A stretch of DNA of 64,000 nt from Sphingomonas mucosissima (GTDB taxonomy: Bacteria > Pseudomonadota > Alphaproteobacteria > Sphingomonadales > Sphingomonadaceae): positions 1,302,001 to 1,366,000 of the forward strand of contig NZ_NBBJ01000001.1 in NCBI RefSeq assembly GCF_002197665.1, read 5' to 3'. A program made the translations under genes and the position numbers. Under the pieces are notes generated by a model. That model did no database searches. It was given only the letters and a program-made list of their open reading frames with translations, and was not told the DNA's origin. Of the stretch, positions 1-9,362 are shown one piece after another (position 1 is the stretch's first letter; every line of letters begins with the position of its first letter).

Positions 1-139
1 CGGCATCGAAGGCGCCCGCGTGGGCAAGCTGATCGAGCTTGAGGTTGCCGACTCGACCGACGATGCGCAGATCGATGCCATGTGCCGCCAGCTGCTGGCG
101 AACACGGTGATCGAAAACTATCGAGTCGAGCGCGCATGA
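1..139 (+). CDS. purS: PurS, phosphoribosylformylglycinamidine synthase small subunit (C-terminal part)
   Basis: The window opens inside this gene. Frame 2 reads 45 residues beginning [15 protein letters not shown] and ends with TGA. PurS is the small structural subunit of the three-part FGAM synthase (PurL-PurQ-PurS), step 4 of IMP synthesis in the cytoplasm. The [12 protein letters not shown] stretch is typical of the PurS C-terminal half. The stop overlaps the purQ start in an ATGA arrangement, as in other alphaproteobacterial purS-purQ operons, which strongly supports the identification. The N-terminal part and promoter lie outside the window. Confidence 0.85.
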   Translation, partial: GIEGARVGKLIELEVADSTDDAQIDAMCRQLLANTVIENYRVERA

Positions 140-801
140 AGACGGCAGTGGTCGTCTTTCCTGGCTCCAACTGCGATCGCGATCTCGCAGTGGCGCTGGA
201 GGAAGTCACCGGCAAGAAGCCGGAGATGGTGTGGCACGGCGATACCGCCCTGCCGGATGGCGTCGGGCTGATCGCGGTTCCCGGCGGCTTCTCCTATGGC
301 GATTATCTACGCTCCGGCGCGATGGCTGCGCGCTCGCCCATCATGCGGGCGGTCGCCGACAAGGCCGGCGCCGGCGTTCCCGTGCTTGGCGTCTGCAACG
401 GATTTCAGATCCTCACCGAAGCAGGCCTGCTTCCCGGCGCGCTTATGCGCAATGCAGGGCTTGATTTCGTCTGTCGTGACGTCGCGCTCACGGTGGACAC
501 CGCGCAGACTGCGTTCACCCGGCGTTATGCTGCCGGCGAGACGATCAAGGTTCCGGTCGCGCACCATGACGGCAATTACGTTGCCGATCAGGAAACTTTG
601 GATCGCCTGGAGGGCGAAGGCCGAGTTGCGTTCCGCTACGCCGAAGAGGTCAACGGCTCCGCCCGCCGGATCGCCGGCATCCTCAACGACGCGGGCAACG
701 TGCTAGGCATGATGCCGCATCCGGAGCGCCGGATCGAAGCCGCACACGGCGGCACAGAAGGCCGTCGCTTGTTCGAGGGATTGCTAGACCTCGTCGCTTA
801 G
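136..801 (+). CDS. purQ: PurQ, FGAM synthase glutaminase subunit
   Basis: This 221-residue protein is the class I glutamine amidotransferase subunit that feeds ammonia to PurL for conversion of FGAR to FGAM. It begins [17 protein letters not shown], the standard PurQ N-terminus. It carries the nucleophile elbow GVCNGFQIL (Cys near residue 87) and the C-terminal MMPHPER that supplies the His/Glu of the triad. The ATG at 136 overlaps the purS stop by 4 nt, so translation is probably coupled. A longer reading frame from 82 only adds out-of-frame purS sequence and is rejected. Length matches the family (about 220-230). The next gene is convergent, so this is probably the operon end here. Confidence 0.96.
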   Translation: MKTAVVVFPGSNCDRDLAVALEEVTGKKPEMVWHGDTALPDGVGLIAVPGGFSYGDYLRSGAMAARSPIMRAVADKAGAGVPVLGVCNGFQILTEAGLLPGALMRNAGLDFVCRDVALTVDTAQTAFTRRYAAGETIKVPVAHHDGNYVADQETLDRLEGEGRVAFRYAEEVNGSARRIAGILNDAGNVLGMMPHPERRIEAAHGGTEGRRLFEGLLDLVA

Positions 802-872
802 CCGCATTGTCTTGAGCGAGGCTGTAAGCGAGGCGGGAACCCGACTGGTCTTCGGTTTTGTACCGGCTGGCG

Positions 873-1616
873 TCAGACCCGGGTACCGAACGGCGTGAAG
901 TCGGTCTCCTCGTCAAACACATCAATGCCTTCGGCCTGCTTGAGCGATCCGACGACGAAATAGGTCACAGGCGTGAGCAGCGCCTCCCACGACACCTTCA
1001 AGACCCATTGTGTGAAGAGGACAGTGAAGACGAGCTCCGTTGTCCAGCCCTCTGCATATAGAAAAGCGAGCGGGTAGAATATCAGGCTGTCGACCCCCTG
1101 ACCCGCGACTGTGGACCCGATCGTGCGCATCCACAGGTGCCGCCCTTGGGTGGCGACCTTCAGCCTTGCGAGCACGTATGAGTTGACGAATTCACCCGCC
1201 CAGAACGCACACATGCTTGCAAACACGATCCTGGGCACTTGCCCGAAGATCGCCTCATAGGCTTGCTGATTGGTCCAGTCCGGCGCCGGTGGCAGGGCGA
1301 CGACCACCCAGGCCATGAACGCCATAAAGGCGGTCGCCACAAAGCCGGCCCAGATGACCCGCCGTGCCCGAGCGTAGCCATAGACCTCGGTCAGCACGTC
1401 ACCGATGACATAGCTAACTGGGAAAAACAGGATCCCAGCACCGAATGGCCAGTAACCGACACCCGGCAGCCATACTTGCGCTACCTTGCCGGCCCCCAAC
1501 ACATTGGAGAGCAACAGCACCGCAACGAACGCAGCCATGATAAAATCGTAATAACGTAGCGTCTGGCCCCGCAGCGAATTCGCCGACACTCGGCCCGGTT
1601 TTACCTCTTGGGTCAT
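873..1616 (-). CDS. yhhQ: Queuosine precursor transporter, YhhQ/QPTR family
   Basis: This is a 247-residue polytopic inner-membrane protein. It has about six hydrophobic segments, the first near residues 27-50 (FIMAAFVAVLLLSNVLGAG). The conserved central block FPVSYVIGDVLTEVYGYARA and the later STVAGQGVDSLIFYPLAF are hallmarks of the VUT/YhhQ family (formerly DUF165). Members import preQ0/preQ1 for queuosine modification of tRNA. The specific substrate is known for E. coli YhhQ and inferred here. Start is ATG at 1616. The upstream leader on this strand holds a perfect 12-bp hairpin (1647-1676) shared with the 5' edge of the divergent tRNA-Arg gene. Confidence 0.88.
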   Translation of the reverse strand: MTQEVKPGRVSANSLRGQTLRYYDFIMAAFVAVLLLSNVLGAGKVAQVWLPGVGYWPFGAGILFFPVSYVIGDVLTEVYGYARARRVIWAGFVATAFMAFMAWVVVALPPAPDWTNQQAYEAIFGQVPRIVFASMCAFWAGEFVNSYVLARLKVATQGRHLWMRTIGSTVAGQGVDSLIFYPLAFLYAEGWTTELVFTVLFTQWVLKVSWEALLTPVTYFVVGSLKQAEGIDVFDEETDFTPFGTRV

Positions 1617-1646
1617 AAGCCGATCATGCCGGCAGTTTCACTTCCT

Positions 1647-1676
1647 CGCAATGCGCGCTAACACGCGCGCATTGCG
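1647..1676. repeat. Perfect 12-bp inverted repeat at the 5' edge of tRNA-Arg
   Basis: CGCAATGCGCGC is followed by a TAACAC loop and the exact reverse complement GCGCGCATTGCG. The last base is the first base of tRNA-Arg. On the minus strand the hairpin lies in the leader of the queuosine transporter gene, 31 bases before its ATG. It could be a transcription signal or a leader structure; no U-run follows on either strand. Confidence 0.6.
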
Positions 1677-1752
1677 CGCCCGTAGCTCAGTTGGATAGAG
1701 CACGAGCCTTCTAAGCTTGGGGCCGCTGGTTCGAATCCAGCCGGGCGCGCCA
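1676..1752 (+). tRNA. tRNA-Arg (anticodon TCT)
   Basis: This is a 77-nt cloverleaf including encoded CCA. The acceptor stem GCGCCCG pairs with CGGGCGC. The D-arm is GCTC/GAGC. The anticodon stem CGAGC/GCTTG encloses the loop CTTCTAA, with TCT at loop positions 3-5. The variable loop is 5 nt and the T-arm is GCTGG-TTCGAAT-CCAGC. Discriminator G is followed by genomic CCA at 1750-1752. It reads AGA/AGG-type Arg codons. No integrase or other sign of integration is seen downstream. Confidence 0.97.
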
Positions 1753-1871
1753 TCTCTTCCCCGCCAATCACCGTTCTGCCGCAACAGGCCGAAGCACCGC
1801 TTCGTTGAAACCGAAGCTCGGGGCATCCCCTGTCTGTCTTCGCAACCTTGCAGGCGCCAGATAAGATCGCG

Positions 1872-4800
1872 TCAGACGAACCAGTCTCCGGCACCGGCGG
1901 AGGGTGTCAAATCGAGCATGTCGCGCCGCATGTGCGGCGGCAGCGCCGGGTCATCTGCGAGCCAATGCTGCCACCGGGTGAGAAACAGCGCCAGCTGTTC
2001 TCCTGGTGGCACTGACGCGCCGCGGGACTTCTTCTCCGAATGAATGAGCTCCGCCGCGGGATTGTACACGATCCGCAACCCCTGCTGGCGAATCTTCAGG
2101 CAGAGATCGATGTCGTTGAACTCTAGACTGAACCGTTCGTCGAACCCGCCCACTGCTTCAAGAACGCTCCGCCGTGTTGCCAGCACCGCGCCGGTCACCA
2201 TTGACACTTCGCGCTGCGTCACGCCCCAGTCCTGGTAGGTTGGTGTCGCCGCATCGAGCCCCAGCCACGCATGGACGCAGGTACCCAGCACACCACCATA
2301 GATGCCGGCGTGCTGGACCGTGCCATCATCGTAAAGCAAGCGGGCGCCCACCGCGCCCACGTCGCGGTCCACTGCAAAGCTCAGAAGTGCGCGGAGCCAG
2401 TCCTGTTTACGCGCAAACACATCGTCATTGAGCATGACGATCAGGTCGCTCGGGGCCGCGCGCCACAGCAGATTCATCTTGGCCGCGAAGTTGAACGGCT
2501 CATCTGGCGCACGCGGGGTTTCGATCCTCCGCAGAAGAAATGGCCAGTCCTGCGCCGCCCATGATGGCGTGCCGGGCAGGTCATCTCCCACCAGAACGGT
2601 CAGGCGGTCGGCCGGCCATTCCACATCGGCAAGGCTTTTCAGCAAACGCTCGATGTACGTGCCCTCGCTGCCCTCGACGGGCGTCCGCCGGGTGGGAATG
2701 CAAAGCGTCACCGACGGCAGATCTGCGCTCCACCGTGCCGACAACTGCAGCGAACCCGCAGCTTGCCCTTCCGTTACGCTATAGCCGGCATAAAGCGGGG
2801 AACGCTCAAGAATGGCGCGCCTTTCAGCCACTGGTGCGGTCAGGCGCTGGCCGCCCTGCACCAGTATTACCTCGCTTATGCTGGCAATCGAAAGCCCATG
2901 CTCCGCGATGCGGAGCACCAGATCGAACAGGGCGGCATCGCCGAGATCCACGCGCAGGCCGCCAATCTCGTGGAGCGCCGATCCCCGGATGAACAATGGC
3001 GCTCCGATATAATCCTGCGCTGCAAAGAGCGTGCGATCGAATTGCGGCTTGAGCCGGATCTGCTCCAACAGGGTGGCCTCGCCATACGCAACGTCATCTG
3101 CGTAACAGAGCGCCACGTCAGGCCGAGCGACAGCCAGACGATCGACGATGCTGCCCGTTAACGGATGTACGCGCCCTTCATCGGGAACAATCATCAGCCA
3201 TGCGTCCTGATCGTTGGGCACGTTGCCGAGACCGTCTCCAAGGGGCGTCATCGAACCCGGCTTCAGGCTCATCACCTTCAGCTTGCCCGCCTCTGCCAAG
3301 CGCAAGTTCGAAAGGGGTACGCCAGCACCGGCATCCTCGATCTTGGGCATAGTGCGACGGACCGGCTCACCGCTTGAAAGCACCGCCTCCAGGCTCGCGG
3401 CAATGGCAGCGCCCACCGCCTCTACGGAGAGGCTTTGGGCCACTCGGGTGCGAGCCGCGTCGCCGATCGTCCCGTCGCCGGAATTGACATGATCAGCAGC
3501 AGCAACCAGAGCGTCCGCCAACGCAGCTTGGTCGATCCGGGCCCAGGTGCCTCCGCGAAAGTAATGGCCGAAGTCCTCGTCCAGCGTCCAAGGGTCGGCA
3601 GGCACGGGAAACCCGCAAGAGCCATCGAGAAACTGGGTCGTACCGCTGTAATCGGTCGCAACGACGATCCGCCCCGCGGCCATCGCTTCCGCCACGGTGA
3701 GGCCAAAACCCTCGGAGCAGTGCGGCGATGCGTAGATGTCGCACGACGCCACAAGGTCCGCCAATTCATGGCTGCTGAGCGATCGGTCGAGCAGGATCAC
3801 CCCAGCGGTTACTTCCGCAAGGGCTGCCAAGGCCTGCCCGTCTCCTGGCCGGTCCATGAGATGCTTGGTCTTGAGTACCAGGCTCCAGCCACGCGCCGCC
3901 AGCCCAGATGCCGCAAAGGCTTGAAGCAGTGCTGCCGGGTTCTTGCGGACTAGATAGCTCGCCCCGTCGAACACATAAAGGACGAGGCGACGATCTGTCG
4001 GGAGACCAAGCGCCGATCGGATTGAGGACGTGTCGCTCGTGCCATCGCTTCTCACCGGCACGACATGAGGGATTACGTCGACAGGCGCTTCCCTCGCAGC
4101 GGCGAATACATTCGCATTGTAACTGCTGGGCGCCCAGATCCGATCAACGGACGAGAATTCGTGCTCCCAGGCGGCGGGCAGTTGCTCCATCTCCCAGACC
4201 CAATAGCCGATCCGGCGCCCTGCCCGGCTGATCTGCGCACGCTGCTCCTCCGTCAGGAGATGCCACGAGTCCGGGTTCAGATGCACAATCGCGACATCCG
4301 CCACGCCATCGAAGTCGATGACGTCGTGCGCGGGAACGAGCGGCTTGTGGACGTGGAACGGCTTGCGGATCGGGTGGAGGTTTAGCCGCACGCCAGCATG
4401 CCTGATGGCCGCAATGATGCCGCGGCTGGCCGCGCCCAGGCCGTTGTCGTAGTTCCAAGGGCCATAGAAGGCCACCTTATAGGGCTTGGCCGGCACATCC
4501 ATGTCGACGCTGTCTGGCACAGGTCGCGCGAGCAAGGGAAAGCCGGCTGCGGGTATAGGCTCATCCGTGCCGTAATCTCGTGATGCTTCGATCATCTGCA
4601 GATCAAAACCCGCGCGCTTCAGCTCCCGCGTCAGCCGCTCAGTATTCACATGCTCGAATGTGTTGTGCAGCAGGGATCGCTTGATGAAAGGGAAGCCAGA
4701 TGCAAGCAGCCGCTTCCACGCGAACAGCGTCGGATTGCGCGCTTCATCGACCTTGAAGATACTGTCGACAGTAAACCCCGCTCGATGAACGCCCTGGGCT

Positions 4801-6137
4801 AGCGGAACTTCGAACTCGTTGATTATCGCATCCTTGTCCGCAACCACCGACACGGCGTTCACGAACAGCTGAAAGGCATAGGATTTCAGCAGTTGTCCGC
4901 TTGCGCGCAGGAAGTAGCTTTGCAAATGCCAACCACGCTCGAGCGTCTCGGTGAGACTCACCAGATCGGCTGTATTCTGCCTAACCCTGCTGATGACTTC
5001 AGTGAAGGCCGCCTCATTGCTGGGGCCAACGATACTGTCGTTGATTATATAAAGGCACTCCGCGTCGTATAGCCGCGGTTCTAGGCGCAGCATATGTGCC
5101 CAAGCGCCGAAGTCATAGCCCTTGTTCTCCCGGACGATCGCGTTGGAAACCGAACCGAGAACTTCATCGTCAAGCGCGACCGGCCTATCGGTATTAACGA
5201 CCAGTGAAACCGAAATTCCCTGTTCGCGCAACATCCGCAGAAAGCGTCGAACAAAGGGCTGGAGCATTCCAGTGGCGGCGTAAGCCACATAGATCGCGTG
5301 TTCTCCGGACACGAGGGACAATGGCTTGGGCGTGACGTAACGTACGGCGGTTATGTGCCGTGCTGCCCCAGCCTCGGCCGACCGTGGCAACGTGATGGTC
5401 ACAGGAGAGCCGTCGAGCAATTCGCCCGTCGATCGCAGGCGGACATTTGCATGAAGCGCGTCACCGCTGAGGCCGGCCGCATCAACCAAAATCGTAAAGC
5501 CGGCCGGGCCACCCGTGTAACGAGCCTGGGCAACGTCCGAACGGAACTGCGCCGCGATGCCCGAACCGATGATCCGACCAGCAGGACCCACGATTTCGAT
5601 CTCCGCTGGCCCGTCCGCAGGGTCCGGCTCGACAGCCCAGCCGCGCACCACCAATCCCTCAACCTTATCAATGCTGCCCACCGCCGACTGCCCGATCCGC
5701 GAGCCGCCGGTGGCGAGATCACGTTCAGGAGAGATCCCCAGCGATTTGAGCTCTGCGCACGCCTGGCGGTTCCCATCGATTTGGAAACTACGGGCGTAAT
5801 AGCGCGCAGCGTCCGATTGGCGACGCATGGACTTCATGAGATGCCCGAGGTTCAACGCCAGATCGGAGTCGCCGGGATAGAGCCGCTCGGCTTGGAGATA
5901 CGCTTCCTCGGCCCGCGCGAGCTCTCCCGCCTCCTTCAGCGCATGGCCCAGTTGAACCCAAATCGCAAAGGACGTCGGGTTCGCATCAAGATACGACCGA
6001 TAGTGCTCGGCGGCGACGGCCCAAGAGCCCGCGTCGCGTGCCTTGTCGCCTAGCAAGCGATGCTTCGCGCGTGGTGACGAACTGTCGCCCGCAAGCCCAA
6101 GCGCCGCGACAGCGCGCGCAAAGTAGCTCTGGCCCAT
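1872..6137 (-). CDS. Giant multi-module glycosyltransferase (TPR - RgpF - GT4 - GT2-like - GT2)
   Basis: This 1421-residue protein probably builds the surface polysaccharide at the cytoplasmic face. Modules in order: TPR repeats (about 35-125); a beta-rich segment (150-250); an RgpF-type rhamnan-synthesis domain (275-520, with ENKGYDFGAW and YIINDSIVGP); a GT4 domain (550-915, with CSEGFGLTVAEAMAAG as the E-x7-E motif); a partial GT2-like unit (950-1100, CYADDVAYGE); and a complete GT2 domain (1140-1400, VMLNDDV as the DxD motif). I chose ATG 6137 because GAGGGAAA precedes it; an in-frame extension to 6218 has low-complexity sequence. It lies just downstream of another GT2 gene on the same strand. 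Sugar specificities cannot be read from sequence. Confidence 0.88.
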   Translation of the reverse strand: MGQSYFARAVAALGLAGDSSSPRAKHRLLGDKARDAGSWAVAAEHYRSYLDANPTSFAIWVQLGHALKEAGELARAEEAYLQAERLYPGDSDLALNLGHLMKSMRRQSDAARYYARSFQIDGNRQACAELKSLGISPERDLATGGSRIGQSAVGSIDKVEGLVVRGWAVEPDPADGPAEIEIVGPAGRIIGSGIAAQFRSDVAQARYTGGPAGFTILVDAAGLSGDALHANVRLRSTGELLDGSPVTITLPRSAEAGAARHITAVRYVTPKPLSLVSGEHAIYVAYAATGMLQPFVRRFLRMLREQGISVSLVVNTDRPVALDDEVLGSVSNAIVRENKGYDFGAWAHMLRLEPRLYDAECLYIINDSIVGPSNEAAFTEVISRVRQNTADLVSLTETLERGWHLQSYFLRASGQLLKSYAFQLFVNAVSVVADKDAIINEFEVPLAQGVHRAGFTVDSIFKVDEARNPTLFAWKRLLASGFPFIKRSLLHNTFEHVNTERLTRELKRAGFDLQMIEASRDYGTDEPIPAAGFPLLARPVPDSVDMDVPAKPYKVAFYGPWNYDNGLGAASRGIIAAIRHAGVRLNLHPIRKPFHVHKPLVPAHDVIDFDGVADVAIVHLNPDSWHLLTEEQRAQISRAGRRIGYWVWEMEQLPAAWEHEFSSVDRIWAPSSYNANVFAAAREAPVDVIPHVVPVRSDGTSDTSSIRSALGLPTDRRLVLYVFDGASYLVRKNPAALLQAFAASGLAARGWSLVLKTKHLMDRPGDGQALAALAEVTAGVILLDRSLSSHELADLVASCDIYASPHCSEGFGLTVAEAMAAGRIVVATDYSGTTQFLDGSCGFPVPADPWTLDEDFGHYFRGGTWARIDQAALADALVAAADHVNSGDGTIGDAARTRVAQSLSVEAVGAAIAASLEAVLSSGEPVRRTMPKIEDAGAGVPLSNLRLAEAGKLKVMSLKPGSMTPLGDGLGNVPNDQDAWLMIVPDEGRVHPLTGSIVDRLAVARPDVALCYADDVAYGEATLLEQIRLKPQFDRTLFAAQDYIGAPLFIRGSALHEIGGLRVDLGDAALFDLVLRIAEHGLSIASISEVILVQGGQRLTAPVAERRAILERSPLYAGYSVTEGQAAGSLQLSARWSADLPSVTLCIPTRRTPVEGSEGTYIERLLKSLADVEWPADRLTVLVGDDLPGTPSWAAQDWPFLLRRIETPRAPDEPFNFAAKMNLLWRAAPSDLIVMLNDDVFARKQDWLRALLSFAVDRDVGAVGARLLYDDGTVQHAGIYGGVLGTCVHAWLGLDAATPTYQDWGVTQREVSMVTGAVLATRRSVLEAVGGFDERFSLEFNDIDLCLKIRQQGLRIVYNPAAELIHSEKKSRGASVPPGEQLALFLTRWQHWLADDPALPPHMRRDMLDLTPSAGAGDWFV

Positions 6138-6227
6138 TAATTTCCCTCGCTCGGGCTCTTCCCCAGCGTAGCGGCTAGTCGATCTGGATCGCGCTGTTAA
6201 GCCGCGTTCAAGCACCACCTTACGAGA

Positions 6228-8117
6228 CTATCCGGAGCGAACGGGTTGCCACGGATGCGAGCTGGCACTCTGATCAACGTGCGCGAGGATCTCACGTATT
6301 GTCGGCTCCCTCAACAATGCCAAGGGCCTGTCATTCCGTTGCCAGTACGGGCTGATACCTGGATCATTCGCCAATGCTTCTCCCCAGCGATCAAGCAGGT
6401 CCAGGCGCTCGCCTTCGTCCCACGCGATCGCAGCTTGCGTTTCATTGAGGCCGCGCGTGGCGCCCTCATGATGAATCGCCTCAATAGCGGGGCAATACAG
6501 GATCACCTTACCGAGCTCGCGTAGCCTGAGGCACAAATCGACATCGCTGTGCGCGATCATCAACCGCGCGGCATCAAAGCCCTTGAGCTGGTCGAAGTCC
6601 GCTCGCCTCACCGCCAGGAATGCTCCGGTGACGGCCGACACGGCATGGGTGAGGACGTACCTGTTCCCGGGCCCTGGATCAGCAGCTGGCACTCCCCTAC
6701 CCTCATGCTCCGTTCCTCCGGGCCCAAAACCAAAGGCGATCCCGGCGTGTTGCACGGTCTGGTCCGGATAAAGCAGCCGCGCGCCGACCGCGCCCACGTG
6801 AGGGTGACTCAGCGCGTCTGCGACGGCATCATCCCACCCGGCTGAAAGCATCTCCACGTCGTTGTTGACGAAGGCGATCAATGGCGCGTCGCTCGCGCCC
6901 GCACCAAGGTTCGACGCCAGTGACCAATTGAACGGAGAGTCGAACGGAACGACACGCGCGGTTCGCTCCACGTTCAGGCGGTCGAAAAGCGCCGCCGCCT
7001 CCGCACTAGTGCTCCGATTATCTACCACCACGATGTCGAGCCTCTCGGGCCGTCGTGCCTTTGACCGCAGAGTGTCAATCGCGCGGGCAAGCAGTCCGCC
7101 GCGATCGCGGGTGGGGATGACGACAGCAATCCAGTCGTCTCGAGGTGCGGCAGCAAGCGGAGCAGGGGCCAGAGGCACCTCCATCGAGCACTCACTGGCT
7201 CGCGAAGCGCTTTGCTCCGCCCGCCCACTCCTGGCAATCAGCGGCAGGCTGAGCTGAGTCGCGATCACGCGGGGTATATGGGCGACCCTGCCGTCGCGAC
7301 CGGCCTTCATCAGGGCTTCCTCGCGATCACCCAGGCAGTCCCGCGCCGAGCTCGAAGGTGGACGGGAGAGGGCAAGCACCGCCGGCGCGACGCCTCCCAT
7401 AATCAGAGCTTCGTCGAACGCGCCGAACAACACCGGATCCGCCCGCAATAAGCGAAAGGCGGGATCGGCCACGCCATGGTCATGGTCGGCATAGGCGGCA
7501 GTGGCACCCGTGCGGAGCAGCGCCACCGCGAACCACGCCAATGCTTCCGGGTCGAGCACCGTTCCGGCATCCACCAGGACCAGATACCCTGCGCCGGCCA
7601 GCACTGCTGCATCAGAATGCGCGAACTGGATTCGTCCATCTGTATCGGCAAAGGACGCCACTGGCGCTTCGCACAGCGCTGCCGAAGCCAGAACGATCGC
7701 CGACCACGCGCTGACGGACTGGTCTTGCAAGCTCCGCAGGGTCGCCCGCAGGAGAAACGGTGCGGCCCCATCCGCGTTCACCAAGACGGTAATGGGCGGC
7801 AATGGTCCTGCCATAAGAGGCGGCGGGCGGATCGGCACGTCGCGACGAAACTGGTCGTACGCTGCGAGAGGATAAGCCAAGCTGGCGGCGAGGACTTCAC
7901 CGGCAAGACGCTCACTCGATAGCGCCTCCGCGACAGCCAAGATCTTCTGCCAACGCTCGGTTGGGCGAAGCTCCTCCTCCAAACTGCCACACCGATCACC
8001 AGCGGACGACCGCGCGTGAGGAGACAACGGTAGTCCTGCCGACCCGTCCAGCGGCTCCAGTGGCGGGATCGTCGGCCTGCCGCTTACCCGGCGGTTCTGC
8101 CGCGTCCAGCGAGTCAT
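6228..8117 (-). CDS. Tandem GT2-type glycosyltransferase
   Basis: This 629-residue protein has two GT-A-like units. The N-terminal one (about 105-300, starting PPITVLVNADG) lacks a clear DxD and looks degenerate. The C-terminal one (about 330-580) has VVIPTRDRGGLLARAI, VVVDNRS, FVNNDVEML and an HSDVDLCLRLRELG block, all typical of active GT2 enzymes. The stretch GAVGARLLYPDQTVQHAGI closely resembles GAVGARLLYDDGTVQHAGI in the giant transferase downstream, so the two GT2 modules are probably paralogs. Start is ATG 8117. It is divergent from the methyltransferase gene at 8216 across a 98-bp gap that should hold both promoters. Donor and acceptor are unknown. Confidence 0.87.
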   Translation of the reverse strand: MTRWTRQNRRVSGRPTIPPLEPLDGSAGLPLSPHARSSAGDRCGSLEEELRPTERWQKILAVAEALSSERLAGEVLAASLAYPLAAYDQFRRDVPIRPPPLMAGPLPPITVLVNADGAAPFLLRATLRSLQDQSVSAWSAIVLASAALCEAPVASFADTDGRIQFAHSDAAVLAGAGYLVLVDAGTVLDPEALAWFAVALLRTGATAAYADHDHGVADPAFRLLRADPVLFGAFDEALIMGGVAPAVLALSRPPSSSARDCLGDREEALMKAGRDGRVAHIPRVIATQLSLPLIARSGRAEQSASRASECSMEVPLAPAPLAAAPRDDWIAVVIPTRDRGGLLARAIDTLRSKARRPERLDIVVVDNRSTSAEAAALFDRLNVERTARVVPFDSPFNWSLASNLGAGASDAPLIAFVNNDVEMLSAGWDDAVADALSHPHVGAVGARLLYPDQTVQHAGIAFGFGPGGTEHEGRGVPAADPGPGNRYVLTHAVSAVTGAFLAVRRADFDQLKGFDAARLMIAHSDVDLCLRLRELGKVILYCPAIEAIHHEGATRGLNETQAAIAWDEGERLDLLDRWGEALANDPGISPYWQRNDRPLALLREPTIREILAHVDQSASSHPWQPVRSG

Positions 8118-8215
8118 GATCTAGGCCCCATGGCGGGTGAATGGCGCAGCCGTTAAAGGGTGGCAAGTCGGGCTGGCGATTGCCTCCCGAACGGCCGCTC
8201 GCCTAGGGTCCGTCC

Positions 8216-9307
8216 ATGACCGCCCAGACGCTCGATCCCTTTGGCTATTGGCCCGCTCAGCGCAGCCGCATTCGCTCGCTCGGCGGAGATGAGAAGGGCG
8301 ATGATCCAAGCTACGTCTTTCACACCTCTTATGTCTCTGCGCCCGCCGGTCCTTCCGTAGCGGCAATCTCATTCCACGGGCTTGTGGCCGAAGCCGGAAT
8401 GATCGCGGTCCGCATCTTCCAGCACCTGCCCGAGGGCAAATCGGCAATCACCGAGCAAGGAAAACTCACTGCCCTGCTCCCATCTCTGGCCAAGGCTCCA
8501 CGAGTTTTGAAGCTGCCGTTTGAGGCGCTGCCGGGCGCCCTCTATGCCGTTACCGGCTATGCCTACGGTGAGTGCGAGGCGTCCGCGCGGGACATCGTGA
8601 TTTCCATATCCAGTCGCCAAGGCGAACGCGACGATCCTGCGCGCACCCGCAGCCTCTTCGGCCGGTTCAAGGCGCGGCGAGCAAATGGAATGGTCAGCGG
8701 AAACGCGCCGCAACTCGCGTGGCCGGTGTCGCAGGGCTTTACCCCTGATCAAACGCTCGAGCCCGACTTCAATCGATTGAGCACCCGGTTGAGCCCGGAG
8801 GGTTCAATGGTCGATCGCTGGGAATCGGCGTACATCCTGCGCGTACTGGAACAATATGGCCGGCTTGAGCCGGGTGCACGCGGCTTGGCCTTGTCAGCGG
8901 AGCCGGAGCCGGTCGCCGCCGCCGCAGTAGGCGCCGGATGCGACGTTCGGTCCGTAATCACGCCGGTCGGTGCCACGGTCGACGCCATCTGCTCAGAACA
9001 TTTTACACCCCCTGACGGCATTGGCTTCGACTTCATCTACGCGCGGAGCAGCGTGTTCGGCACGGGCGATCCTGCTCGGGCGCTCAAGATGATCGACGAC
9101 ATGCTTGCGCGCATACGGCCGGGCGGGCTGGCCGTCCTACTTCTCAACACCGGCCCGGGCTTGGATCGGCATGGGCTCGGTCGGATTGCACTGGAGGTGG
9201 CGGCGCAGGGTCATTTCACCGCTCAGCTACGATATGGCGATCCAGAAGAAGGTTCGGTCCCATTCGGAATCGTGATTCGAACATCCACCGAAAACGTGGT
9301 CACGTAA
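8216..9307 (+). CDS. Putative SAM-dependent methyltransferase-like protein of the polysaccharide locus
   Basis: This 363-residue protein has an N-terminal part (1-150) I do not recognise. The C-terminal part (about 195-355) looks like a Rossmann methyltransferase: a degenerate motif I region (ARGLALSAEPEPVAAAAVGAG), an acidic strand IGFDFIYARSS and a post-core IRPGGLAVLLLNTGPG. The usual glycine-rich loop GxGxG is not evident, so cofactor binding is uncertain. It is followed after 55 bp by an FkbM methyltransferase on the same strand, and the pair may decorate sugars. Start ATG 8216 is the only good one. Alternative: a non-catalytic methyltransferase-fold protein. Confidence 0.55.
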   Translation: MTAQTLDPFGYWPAQRSRIRSLGGDEKGDDPSYVFHTSYVSAPAGPSVAAISFHGLVAEAGMIAVRIFQHLPEGKSAITEQGKLTALLPSLAKAPRVLKLPFEALPGALYAVTGYAYGECEASARDIVISISSRQGERDDPARTRSLFGRFKARRANGMVSGNAPQLAWPVSQGFTPDQTLEPDFNRLSTRLSPEGSMVDRWESAYILRVLEQYGRLEPGARGLALSAEPEPVAAAAVGAGCDVRSVITPVGATVDAICSEHFTPPDGIGFDFIYARSSVFGTGDPARALKMIDDMLARIRPGGLAVLLLNTGPGLDRHGLGRIALEVAAQGHFTAQLRYGDPEEGSVPFGIVIRTSTENVVT

Positions 9308-9362
9308 CAACAAAAGAAACCTCCTTATTCCCGAAGGGCAGACCGCCGGCTAAGGGAAGCCG

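Noticed and set aside
82..135. Earlier start for purQ at 82
   Set aside because: The extra residues are purS sequence read in another frame; ATG 136 gives the family N-terminus and the typical purS-purQ overlap.
1676..1872. tRNA-Arg as an integration site of a genomic island carrying the capsule genes
   Set aside because: No integrase and no repeated tRNA 3' end were found in the window.
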